Source: an uncultured Candidatus Entotheonella sp. (GTDB lineage: Bacteria; Tectomicrobia; Entotheonellia; Entotheonellales; Entotheonellaceae). From it: a stretch of DNA of 64,000 bases. The stretch lies in assembly GCA_951828535.1 (NCBI GenBank), contig OX639990.1, forward strand, positions 607,300 to 671,299, read 5' to 3'. This document shows, in pieces, positions 27,175 through 35,204 of the stretch (the first letter of the stretch is position 1; each line of letters opens with the position of its first letter). A program made the translations under genes and the position numbers. Under the pieces are notes generated by a model that did not search any database, was not told where the DNA came from, and was given only the letters and a program-made list of their open reading frames with translations.

Positions 27175-28518
27175 ATGACACACAAAGCAGGGCGGCAACG
27201 GGGTGAGGCAGCCCCCGGTCGGATGCGGCGGCGGGATTTTCTGACCTATACGGGCAAGGCCGGGGCCCTCTTGGCGACCGTCGCCGGCACGAACTGGCTG
27301 GCGGGCCGGGCACCGGCTTTTGCGCAGCAGCGAACGCTGCACGTCCTGGAGTGGAGCAGCTTCGTGGCGCCGGCCGACGTCGAGCGCGACCGCCAGGCCG
27401 AGGAATTCGGCAAGCAAGCGGGCGTGAAGGTGACCGTCGAGCACATCAACGCCAACGACCTGCCGGCGCGGGCGACCGCAGCCATCGAGGGCCGCACGGG
27501 CGCGGATATCATCCAGTTGTTCGGCAACTACCCGCTGCTCTACTCACAGGGGCTCGATGACCACGACGACCTCATCGCAGAGCTTGGCGGCGACGAGATT
27601 TACCCGTTCATCCGCGAGGCTGTGCGCGACGAGAGAGGCGTGCACCGCGGCGTGCCCAACTTCTTCGGTGGCGGCGCCAACGTTTACCGCAAGGACATCT
27701 TCGAGGAAGTCGGCATCGCCCGGCCGCCTGATACCTGGGACGAATACCTGGAAGCCGGCAAGAAGCTGAAACGCATCGACATGCCGGTCGGGCAAAGCCT
27801 CGCCCACACCTTTGGAGACGCCCCCGGTTTCGCCTACACCCTGCTGTGGTGCTTCGGCGGCAAGGAAGTGGACGAAGACGGGCGGGTGGCCCTGAACAGC
27901 AAGGAGACGGCCAACGCGGTGGATTTCCTCAAAGAGTTCTGGTTCGCCGCCTGCGACGAAGGCGGCCTGGCGTGGGACGGCACCAGCAACAACCGCGCCT
28001 TCTTGGCGGAAACCATTGCCGTCACGCTAAACGGCGCCAGCATTTATTTCGTCGCCCGCAACGATCCCCGCAAAGTCGCCCCCGGTTTCGCCGACCGGCT
28101 GGGCCACTTCCTGATTCCCGAAGGCCCGGGTGGGCGCTATCACGACGTCGGACCGGCCTCCAATTGCATCGCGCGCTACTCGCCCAACAAGGAGGCGGCG
28201 CGCGACTACATCCGCTTCGTCCACCAGGACGACAACTTCGAGAAGTTCCTGGTCATCAACAAGGGTTACGTCAACGGTCCACTGCCCAAGTGGCAGGAAC
28301 ACCCGATGTGGGAGGAGGACCCGGCCGTCACCATCTACCGCGAGTTGCCGCAGTACGGGCGCAACCATGGGTACGCCGGGCCGTACAACCGCCAGTCTTC
28401 CGAGGCAGCCGCCAAGTACATCATCGTCGACCTGTTCGCCAAGGCGGTGCGGGGCGATTCGACCCAGAGCGTCATCGCCTCGGCGGAAAGGGAACTGAAG
28501 GCCATCTACGAGGCGTAA
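27175..28518 (+). CDS. Tat-exported ABC solute-binding protein, family 1 (sugar/polyol type)
   Basis: 447 residues. Twin-arginine signal RMRRRDFLTYTGKAGALLAT, mature from about AFAQQR. The SBP_bac_1 fold is shown by LHVLEWSSFVAPADVERDRQ, GADIIQLFGNYPLLYSQGLD (ligand-site region), VPNFFGGGANVYRKDIFEEV and VGPASNCIARYSPNKEAARD. GGAG seven bases before the ATG supports the start. No permease or ATPase gene adjoins it, so it is an orphan receptor here. Ligand unknown (sugar, polyol or amino-sugar range). Confidence 0.88.
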   Translation: MTHKAGRQRGEAAPGRMRRRDFLTYTGKAGALLATVAGTNWLAGRAPAFAQQRTLHVLEWSSFVAPADVERDRQAEEFGKQAGVKVTVEHINANDLPARATAAIEGRTGADIIQLFGNYPLLYSQGLDDHDDLIAELGGDEIYPFIREAVRDERGVHRGVPNFFGGGANVYRKDIFEEVGIARPPDTWDEYLEAGKKLKRIDMPVGQSLAHTFGDAPGFAYTLLWCFGGKEVDEDGRVALNSKETANAVDFLKEFWFAACDEGGLAWDGTSNNRAFLAETIAVTLNGASIYFVARNDPRKVAPGFADRLGHFLIPEGPGGRYHDVGPASNCIARYSPNKEAARDYIRFVHQDDNFEKFLVINKGYVNGPLPKWQEHPMWEEDPAVTIYRELPQYGRNHGYAGPYNRQSSEAAAKYIIVDLFAKAVRGDSTQSVIASAERELKAIYEA

Positions 28519-28525
28519 GCCCCCG

Positions 28526-28559
28526 ATGCGCCTGTCGGGCTCGGGCCCGGCGGGCGCAT
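28526..28559. terminator. GC-rich hairpin between converging genes
   Basis: ATGCGCC pairs with GGCGCAT across a loop that itself contains a GC-rich inner stem. It lies eight bases after the binding-protein stop and faces the converging peroxiredoxin gene. No T-tract, so a weak terminator call. Confidence 0.35.
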
Positions 28560-28677
28560 GCCATGCGGTAAAACTCGGCAATGCGCTGACGCCACTTCAG
28601 GGGCTTCTGGCGCATCCCGTCGCCATGCAGGACCGGAGGGGCGGGGCCGGCAGGAGGGATAGGTGACATTCATGGGG

Positions 28678-29367
28678 CTATGATGAAGCTCTCTTAATCA
28701 GCCCTTGCAGACTCTCAAGAATATCGCCTGGCTCAAGCCGGGTGGTATAGTTGGCATCCACATAGGCCAGCATAATGGTGCCGTCCTGGCTAAGGACATA
28801 GGTGCCGGGTATCGGCAGCTCCCAGGCGTCATCGCCATTGTATTTGGGGAGCTGAATTCCCATTTTTTCAAATACCGCTTGCAACTCATCAACGAATCGG
28901 AAGACCAGTCCGAATTGTCGGGCCACGGTGTTGCCCGCGTCACTGAGAACCTCAAATTGCAGGTCATGCTTTTCGGCAACCGTCAGAGATTTATCCGGGG
29001 TTTGGGGAGAGATGGCGATCAAGGATGCGCCGTGCGCCTGCATCTCAGCGAGGTGTCTTTGATAGGCCTGCAACTGCAGGTTGCAGTAGGGTCACCACGC
29101 GCCTCGATAAAAGGCAATGACGGCCGGTCCTTTGGCCAGGAGATTTGAAAGCGTCACCGTCTCCCCGCGGACGTTGGGCAGGGTGAAGTCAGGTGTCTTG
29201 TCGCCGACTTTCAGGGCCTTGGCCGCTATGCCGGATTTCACTTGATCCTCTGTGGTGCGGATCAGCACCTCAACAACCTCCGGCGGCATCTTGGGCAGCA
29301 TTTCCTTTTGGAAATCTGCGATTTGTTGCTTGAGCTCGTTGTTGAACCCTGCTTCTTGATCACTCAT
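28678..29367 (-). CDS. Peroxiredoxin-like thiol oxidoreductase, candidate selenoprotein (in-frame UGA at the CxxC position)
   Basis: Reading through the UGA at 29092-29094 gives a 229-residue AhpC/TSA-type protein: 91 residues, the UGA, then 137 residues with no other stop. The helical N-terminus includes QQIADFQKEMLPKMPPEVVE. The thioredoxin fold begins GDKTPDFTLPN, and the active site reads FYRGAW-UGA-PYCNLQLQAYQ. Family members have FYRGxWCPYCN, so the UGA replaces the catalytic Cys of CxxC. AAAGGAG seven bases before the ATG at 29367 sets the start. The downstream half keeps coherent family sequence (VLSDAGNTVARQFGLVFRFV, IPGTYVLSQDGTI). Selenocysteine is favoured; a recent nonsense mutation is the alternative. 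Confidence 0.75.
29067..29086 (-). promoter_or_regulatory. Possible bacterial SECIS hairpin after the UGA
   Basis: In the mRNA, CCUGC-AGUU-GCAGG starts 11 bases after the UGA, placing a G in the second loop position about 17 bases downstream, within the usual bSECIS spacing. An alternative fold of the same bases pairs CUGCAAC with GUUGCAG (seven pairs, five-base loop). Both are short and only suggestive. Confidence 0.4.
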
Positions 29368-29580
29368 ACACATACTCCTTTGAGAAAAAATGACCGTAGA
29401 CGATTCGATCCATCCATATGGGTTGTCTAGGGGTGCGTCAACGGGAGGAACTCGGGAAGACGCGCAGATAACGTTCTGAAGTGTGCAGCCCGCCTGTTCA
29501 CACAGGGTACGATACGACGTGACAGTTTGGGCTGCATGGTCTTCTAACGCAACCGAGCCCCATGCCATCCAGGCGTGGTA
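29368..29580. other. Gap upstream of the peroxiredoxin gene
   Basis: Contains the peroxiredoxin promoter side. No coding sequence recognised. Confidence 0.3.
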
Positions 29581-29605
29581 CTGACCCACCCCTCTTGAAG
29601 GTGTC
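29581..29605 (+). repeat. Solo IS3-type terminal repeat
   Basis: CTGACCCACCCCTCTTGAAG matches 19 of 20 bases of the right terminal repeat of the IS3 element at 4684-4710. No transposase sequence adjoins it, so it is a relic end of a lost element or a recombination scar next to the partition cassette. Confidence 0.55.
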
Positions 29606-29828
29606 TACCCCCATACGGAACCAAGACCCCGGCGAATAGGATTCCGTGCGTCCTCCCAAGCCACACGCCATGCACCACCGCCCACAGCCCGATGAGGAAA
29701 ACCACCAGGGCCTCCGATTCTTCTTGACCGTCCTGGTTCCCTGCTGATACATTTCTGGTACTAATTCCGCATTGGATTCATACAGAATCCATATAAGACC
29801 CATACTTAATTCAGATATAAACGGTACC
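29606..29828. other. AT-rich leader of the partition cassette
   Basis: The last 80 bases are AT-rich and include TGGTACTAATTCC (29756-29768), whose core TGGTACTAATT recurs inverted just after the cassette. This is a candidate centromere/operator region; no gene. Confidence 0.35.
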
Positions 29829-30461
29829 ATGATTGTACTCGTCGGGAATCAGAAGGGCGGCTGCGGCAAATCCACCATCGCCGTCAACCTCTGCGCCGAG
29901 CTTGCCAAACGCGGCAGCGACGTCATTCTCGTCGACGCCGACCGCCAGGGTACCGCCGCCACCTGGGCCATGGACCGCGCCGAGCACCCCGGCCTGCCGG
30001 TGGTCCACTGTGTCCAGAAGTACGACAACATCCGCAACACCCTGATCGACCTCGACCGCCGCTACGACCACGTCGTCGTCGACGCCGCCGGGCACGACAG
30101 CCGCGAGTTGCGCACCGGCATGACCGCCACCCACGTTTTGCTCGTGCCCATGCGCCCCTCACAGCCTGATCTCGACACCCTGCCGACCCTACAGGCCATC
30201 ATTACTCAGGCCAGGGACCTCAATCCCGGCCTCACGGCCTACGGCGTCCTCACGATGGCCCCCACCAACCCGTTGGTGCGCGAAGTCAAGGAGGCGCGTG
30301 CCTACCTGCAGGACTATCCCGACATCCGGCTTCTGACTACCATCGTCCGCGACCGCAAGGTCTACCGCGACGCCATCAGTGACGGTCGGGGCGTTGTTGA
30401 TACGGACAGCCGCAAGGCTGTCGCCGAGGTGCGGTCGCTTTCCAAGGAGGTGTTCATATGA
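29829..30461 (+). CDS. parA: ParA-family partition ATPase
   Basis: 210 residues from the ATG at 29829. Deviant Walker A GNQKGGCGKSTIAVNL (residues about 6-21, with the signature first Lys), Walker A' VVVDAAGHDSRELRTG and Walker B-like VLLVPMRPSQPDLDTL, with no N-terminal HTH. It is therefore the small ParF/type Ib class that works with a ribbon-helix-helix partner. The stop overlaps the partner's ATG (ATGA). Sequence upstream of 29829 in frame lacks family character. Such cassettes normally stabilise plasmids or integrative elements; here no other plasmid gene is seen. Confidence 0.88.
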   Translation: MIVLVGNQKGGCGKSTIAVNLCAELAKRGSDVILVDADRQGTAATWAMDRAEHPGLPVVHCVQKYDNIRNTLIDLDRRYDHVVVDAAGHDSRELRTGMTATHVLLVPMRPSQPDLDTLPTLQAIITQARDLNPGLTAYGVLTMAPTNPLVREVKEARAYLQDYPDIRLLTTIVRDRKVYRDAISDGRGVVDTDSRKAVAEVRSLSKEVFI

Positions 30462-30736
30462 TCAGACGCCGCCCCCCTGCCGGCCACCGGCCCACTGTGG
30501 AGGAGGTAGAAGTCTTTGCCGCCGGCGCCGACAACGGCCGCGCGCATGCTGTGGCCGCCGACACCCCCGCCGCCGATCCCCACGCCGCCCGCAACTACAA
30601 GGCCATTCGGGTGCCCTTCAACGCCTACGAATACGGTCGCCTGGAAGCCCTTGCCCGCAGCACCGGGCGCACCAAGCTCAACGCCATCCGCTGGGCCATC
30701 CTCAAACTGGCCGAAGCAGAAGAGGTTCCTAATTAG
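30458..30736 (+). CDS. Ribbon-helix-helix partition partner (ParG/ParB-like)
   Basis: 92 residues. The flexible, charged N-terminal half (to about 45) resembles ParG tails that stimulate the ATPase. The C-terminal half, KAIRVPFNAYEYGRLEALAR then TKLNAIRWAILKLAEAEE, is a CopG/Arc-type ribbon-helix-helix. It overlaps the parA stop by four bases, so the two are translated together. It would bind a centromere, possibly the TGGTACTAATT repeats flanking the cassette. Confidence 0.75.
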   Translation: MIRRRPPAGHRPTVEEVEVFAAGADNGRAHAVAADTPAADPHAARNYKAIRVPFNAYEYGRLEALARSTGRTKLNAIRWAILKLAEAEEVPN

Positions 30737-31823
30737 TACCACTTCGGAGCGTATTCCACTCCGAATCAGTCCCTACAAGGCACCACTTTTCCCCACCAAC
30801 TGTGGAAAAGCCCCCGCTAGTTGTGTCTAACTGTCGACATCAGAACGACCTGGGCAGATTGCCTAATCAAGCATCATTTTGCGGCAAATGGCCGCCTCGA
30901 CACCCCCTCGGAATCACCTCGACTGTGAACACCAGGACAACCGCGCCGGAGGCACCGTCAAGGGGTGGCAGAGGAGTTAGGCGTGCGTCTGGAAAGAAGC
31001 CTTGCCGGACAGAGGGTCAGCGGTCAGAGGGAGGTTATCCATCCAGGCGTGTCCGGCGCGTCGTTTCGACCTCCAGCTAGGGAAACGCCACGACAGAGCG
31101 CGGCATCAAATCTTCCATCCGTACCCTACTCAGGACCGAACGACAGCCCTTTCAGGACAAATTCGCCACACCGTTTCGAGGCGGAGTCTACGTCGTTATT
31201 GGGGGCGGAAAATTTCGGCGGGGCGCCTGCCGTTTCGGCCAGCAACAGCGTCAATTCAGAATTTACATATTGGAGACTTATACGAAGCTGGTGTTAACAT
31301 CCACAAAATTAGAGGAGGCGGGATTGTCGGAAGTCCCAAGGAAAACACGGGATGGCACATGACAGCAAAGCGGACTGGTCAGCACGGAGGTACGTGGTCA
31401 CCCTTCTAGTGACCAGGTCAGTTCTCGCACAGCTTGCATTGGCAATACTTCCGACAATTTTCCGGCGGTTGTCTCGTTAATGGTGGAGAGTGCCAAAACA
31501 GGCAGGGGAGGGTTCAGCGCTGAGTTCCAGCATTCGGCCCTTCGGTTGAACAATACTTGTGGATACTTACAGACCCGACCCTCCTCAACTTATGTCATCA
31601 CCCGCGCAAATCTGCAATCGCCCCCGCTTTCTGGCACTCTCCAAAGTAGGTCCAGTAACAACATAGCGGTCACAGAGTGCCAGATTCGGTACGGCATCTC
31701 TGAGTTGGACATGCGTGAGCGCTTGCCCATTGAATGGCAACTGGCCGACTCCTTACCCCCGATGCTCTCTACCTAATACGCCTTTTGTGGCCCTGCCCTT
31801 CATGATGGATTCCGTCCGGGGCC
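30737..31823. other. Inverted-repeat-rich region without recognisable genes
   Basis: Over 1 kb, AT-richer than the flanks, with several inverted pairs: ATTGTCGGAAGT (31323-31334) with its complement at 31447-31458; GGAGAGTGCCA (31485-31495) with 31632-31642; and a hairpin TGGTCAC...GTGACCA (31395-31415). Open frames such as 31480-31776 lack a ribosome binding site and any motif I know. It could be the non-coding end of an integrated element or a structured RNA locus. Confidence 0.4.
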
Positions 31824-31851
31824 TTAACATGCGTCGGCATTGTCCTATAAT
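31824..31851 (+). promoter_or_regulatory. Predicted sigma70-type promoter for the PLP enzyme gene
   Basis: TTAACA (31824-31829), a 16-base spacer and TATAAT (31846-31851), 58 bases before the ATG. The -10 box sits in the loop of a small inverted pair TGTCC/GGACA, which could also be an operator. Confidence 0.5.
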
Positions 31852-31909
31852 CGGACATCCGGCCTTGTACCGGGTCTGGCACACACCGACACGCAAAGGA
31901 GAAGCAACG

Positions 31910-33034
31910 ATGACGACTCGTCCACCAGCGGACATCGGGATGGCCCTCGAGGAGGTCGACACCCCGGCCTTGCTGATCGATCTGGATGCCTTCGAGCGGA
32001 ATCTGCAGCACTTGGCGGCGGCGGTGGCGGGTTCTTCGGTGCGATTGCGGCCGCATGCCAAAACCCACAAGTGCGCCGTCATCGCCCGGCGCCAGATGGC
32101 ACTTGGGGCCGTCGGGGCGTGCTGCCAGAAGGTCGGTGAGGCGGAGGCGATGGTTTACGGCGGCGTGTCGAACGTTCTGGTGAGCAATCAGGTCGTCGGC
32201 GCTGCCAAGCTGAAGCGGTTGGCAGCGTTGGCCCAACAGGCGCAGATTTACGTGTGTGCCGACGATGCGGGGAATGTCGGGGACCTCAACGAGGTGGCAG
32301 CGGCCTACAAGATTGAGCTGCCGGTGTTGGTCGAGATCGACGTGGGCGCCAACCGCTGCGGTGTGCAACCCGGCGAGTCGGCGCTGAGCCTGGCGCAGCA
32401 TATCGATCAGGCGCCGTGTCTGCGCTTTGCCGGACTGCAGGCCTATCAGGGACGGGCGCAGCACCTGCGGTCGTTCGAGGAACGTCGGCAGGCCATTGGC
32501 CAGGCGGTCGAACAGGTGCAACACACCACAAACCTGATGTCGCAGCACGGACTGGAATGCGAGCTCGTTACCGGCGCCGGCAGCGGCACCTATTCGTTCG
32601 AGGCCGCCAGTCACGTCTACAACGAACTGCAAGCCGGTTCGTATATCTTCATGGATGTGGATTACGGCAAGAATCTCGCTGCTGACGGCACGCCGTGGCG
32701 AGAGTTTGAGCACAGCCTGTTCGTGTACGCCACGGTGATGAGCAGACCGAATAACGAATGGGCAGTGGTCGACGCCGGGTTGAAGGCGTTGAGCGTGGAC
32801 TCCGGCTTGCCGCAGGTGGCTGACGTGCCGCAGGCCGAGTACGCCAGCGCTTCCGACGAGCACGGCAAGGTGCTGCTGCACGACCCCGACACCCCGGTGC
32901 GCATCGGCGACAAGCTGCGACTCATCCCGGGTCATTGCGACCCGACGGTCAACCTCTACGACTGGTACGTTGGCCTGCGCAACAACCGCGTGGAAGCCCT
33001 GTGGCCCATTGTGGCTCGGGGGGCAGGGCACTAA
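31910..33034 (+). CDS. D-threonine aldolase/D-serine dehydratase-like PLP enzyme (DSD1 family)
   Basis: 374 residues. The alanine-racemase-type N-terminal barrel has EVDTPALLIDLDAFERNL, then SSVRLRPHAKTHKCAVIARR with the PLP-binding Lys in PHAKTHK, and GAVGACCQKVGEAEAMVYGG. The C-terminal beta domain carries LRLIPGHCDPTVNLYDWYVG with the metal-binding H and C, typical of D-threonine aldolase/D-serine dehydratases that use PLP plus a divalent metal. AAAGGAG eight bases before the ATG. It cleaves or dehydrates D-3-hydroxyamino acids. Monocistronic: the next gene is about 200 bases away. Confidence 0.9.
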   Translation: MTTRPPADIGMALEEVDTPALLIDLDAFERNLQHLAAAVAGSSVRLRPHAKTHKCAVIARRQMALGAVGACCQKVGEAEAMVYGGVSNVLVSNQVVGAAKLKRLAALAQQAQIYVCADDAGNVGDLNEVAAAYKIELPVLVEIDVGANRCGVQPGESALSLAQHIDQAPCLRFAGLQAYQGRAQHLRSFEERRQAIGQAVEQVQHTTNLMSQHGLECELVTGAGSGTYSFEAASHVYNELQAGSYIFMDVDYGKNLAADGTPWREFEHSLFVYATVMSRPNNEWAVVDAGLKALSVDSGLPQVADVPQAEYASASDEHGKVLLHDPDTPVRIGDKLRLIPGHCDPTVNLYDWYVGLRNNRVEALWPIVARGAGH

Positions 33035-33231
33035 CCCCACATCGGCGAGTTGGAAGACGGCGCACAACCCTCGATTCGGCTATCGGTGAATGACCGGGAG
33101 ACGTGATTGCCATGGCAAGGCGAGCCAGCCGGAGAAATCGCTTCCGCTGAGGAATCCGGCTTGACGCTCCATGAACCCATCCTTCCCGCAAATTCCTGCC
33201 ATTCGGAGCGCAGACACCCTACGGAGAAGAC
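33035..33231. other. Gap before tamA
   Basis: No gene. Contains the tamA leader; ACGGAGAAGAC precedes its ATG. Confidence 0.4.
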
Positions 33232-35139
33232 ATGAAAGCCGCACGGTACACCCTGGTGCTCGTGTTGCACGTGGTCATGCTCAGTGCCTGCGCCTCGCCA
33301 AAGGCGCCGTTTCCGGAAACCGAACCGCCGAGCGCCTTTCCGGAGGTCCGCAAAATCGTCTTTCTCGACAACAAGAAGTTCGGTAGCGCCAGGCTGCGTA
33401 ACGCGATGGCCATCCAACAACGCCCGCTTCTTTCCCCGTGGAAACGCGGCAGTGACTACAATCCTGCGACGGTTGAAGACGATCTATTGCGGCTGCAGAA
33501 ATACTATTTCGACCGTGGTTACCTCGACGTTCGCGCCACGCTGGTCAAGGTGGAACAGAACGAAGCCAACAACACCGTCCAGCTTCATATTCGAATCGAG
33601 GAAGGCGAGGCCACAGTCGTTCGGGAGGTAGAGGTAAAGGTGCAGGATCCGGCACCGCCGGAATTGCCGCCGGTCGAGACGCTGAAAGATGACCTGCCGC
33701 TGCGCGTGGGTAAGCCGATTACGAAGGCGGCGTTTGATACCAGCAGAGCCGGGTTGCTGCTTGCCCTGCAGGGCGCCGGGTACGGACGCGCCAGAGTTCA
33801 TCCACGCACGGAGGTCGACCGCGAGACGCATGAGGCGTTCCTTACCTACACGCTCGAAGCGGGCGGGCGCACGCTCTTTGGCCAAGTGAGCATCCAAGGC
33901 GCCGAGAACGTCACCGTGAAAGCCATTCGACGGCGCCTGACGTTCCAGCCCGGCCAGATCTACAGCCCGACCGAATTGACAGACAGTCAAGCCGCGATAT
34001 ACGACCTCGGGATGTTTCGCACCGTGACGCACCGAAGCCTCAACTTCGAAGCGACGGACGCGCCTTTGGACATCGAATTCGAGGTCAGCGAGCGCATGCC
34101 GCGCAGCTTTGAAATCGGGCTGGGATTGAGCACCGTCGAACAATTTCGCCTGCAGGCCAAGTGGACGTTTCGCAATGTCTTCGGCGGCGCCGAGCACTTG
34201 TCGCTGGCCGGCAAGATCTCGTCCCCCGGCCTCGCTTTCGAAACGCGCTTTCACCTGCCACACTTATTCAACAGGCGCACCCGGTTCACCCAGACCGTCT
34301 TCGTCGACAGCCAGAAAGAGATCAACACGGACCCCCTCGGCTTGACGGATCGGATACTCGAGATCGACGATGCCCAGCCGGCCTTCGACGTGTTGCGCTA
34401 TGGGGGAGAATCGCGCGTGGATCATCAATTCACCAAAACATTTACCGGCTCGGCCGGTATCGAGCTCAGCGCCAATGCCTTCAGCAACGTCGATCCAGAT
34501 GCCATTCGCGGGCTCGACCCTGAGGTCGCAATAGACCATGTTTTGTTCACGCAGTTCGCCGAGCTGACGTGGAACACGAGCGACAGCGCGATCAAGGCCA
34601 CACAGGGCTTTATAGCCCTGCTTCGTACGGAGCATTCGACGACCGGGCTGCTATCGGAATTCGACTTCGTCAAGGCTTCAATCGAAGGGCGCCACTACCT
34701 CCCTCTGTGGCGCCGAGTGACATTTGCCACACGCCTCAAGTTCGGTTTCTTGCAGCTCTACGGAGACAGCGAGGCAGCGCCGTTCAACGTCCGCTTTTTT
34801 GCCGGCGGCCCGGGCAGTATCCGGGGTTTCGCCGTTAACCGGGTGGGACCGCTCACTGACGGCAATGCCCCCCTTGGCGGTCGTAGCTTGATCGAAGGGA
34901 GCACGGAGCTTCGCTTTCCATTCATCGGCGATCTGGGCGGGGTTCTTTTTGTGGATTTCGGCCAGGTGTTTGAACCGTCACTCGTCTATCATCTCGATCA
35001 GTTGCGTTATGCCGTCGGTCCGGGCATTCGCTACGATACCCCGATTGGCCCGCTCCGCTTCGACGTGGGCTTCATCACGGACCGCCGCACCGATGAACCG
35101 TTTGGCCGCGTTGAGCTCAGTATCATCCAGGCCTTTTGA
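33232..35139 (+). CDS. tamA: Outer-membrane translocation/assembly protein TamA (Omp85 family), lipoprotein form
   Basis: 635 residues. The N-terminus has a lipobox (LSAC, Cys20), unusual because TamA normally has a plain Sec signal. POTRA-like repeats follow (about 38-270: QKYYFDRGYLDVRATLVKVE, GKPITKAAFDTSRAGLLLAL, QVSIQGAENVTVKAIRRRLT). The Omp85 beta-barrel (about 290-635) has GGPGSIRGFAVNRVG, the conserved RGF of loop 6. It ends in the Phe typical of outer-membrane barrels. It inserts outer-membrane proteins with TamB, the next gene, 65 bases downstream. Confidence 0.88.
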   Translation: MKAARYTLVLVLHVVMLSACASPKAPFPETEPPSAFPEVRKIVFLDNKKFGSARLRNAMAIQQRPLLSPWKRGSDYNPATVEDDLLRLQKYYFDRGYLDVRATLVKVEQNEANNTVQLHIRIEEGEATVVREVEVKVQDPAPPELPPVETLKDDLPLRVGKPITKAAFDTSRAGLLLALQGAGYGRARVHPRTEVDRETHEAFLTYTLEAGGRTLFGQVSIQGAENVTVKAIRRRLTFQPGQIYSPTELTDSQAAIYDLGMFRTVTHRSLNFEATDAPLDIEFEVSERMPRSFEIGLGLSTVEQFRLQAKWTFRNVFGGAEHLSLAGKISSPGLAFETRFHLPHLFNRRTRFTQTVFVDSQKEINTDPLGLTDRILEIDDAQPAFDVLRYGGESRVDHQFTKTFTGSAGIELSANAFSNVDPDAIRGLDPEVAIDHVLFTQFAELTWNTSDSAIKATQGFIALLRTEHSTTGLLSEFDFVKASIEGRHYLPLWRRVTFATRLKFGFLQLYGDSEAAPFNVRFFAGGPGSIRGFAVNRVGPLTDGNAPLGGRSLIEGSTELRFPFIGDLGGVLFVDFGQVFEPSLVYHLDQLRYAVGPGIRYDTPIGPLRFDVGFITDRRTDEPFGRVELSIIQAF

Positions 35140-35204
35140 GGCGATAGGCGTCACGATGCCTATTGCCCTGGTCTGCCGCCTGACTGAAAGAAGGAACGCT
35201 AAGC

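Noticed and set aside
30965-31409. Overlapping short plus-strand ORFs after the partition genes
   Set aside because: No ribosome sites, no motif, and inverted repeats account for the region better than coding.
31769-33067. A minus-strand frame over the PLP enzyme gene
   Set aside because: The plus-strand protein has clear PLP and metal motifs plus a promoter and ribosome site; the minus frame has none.
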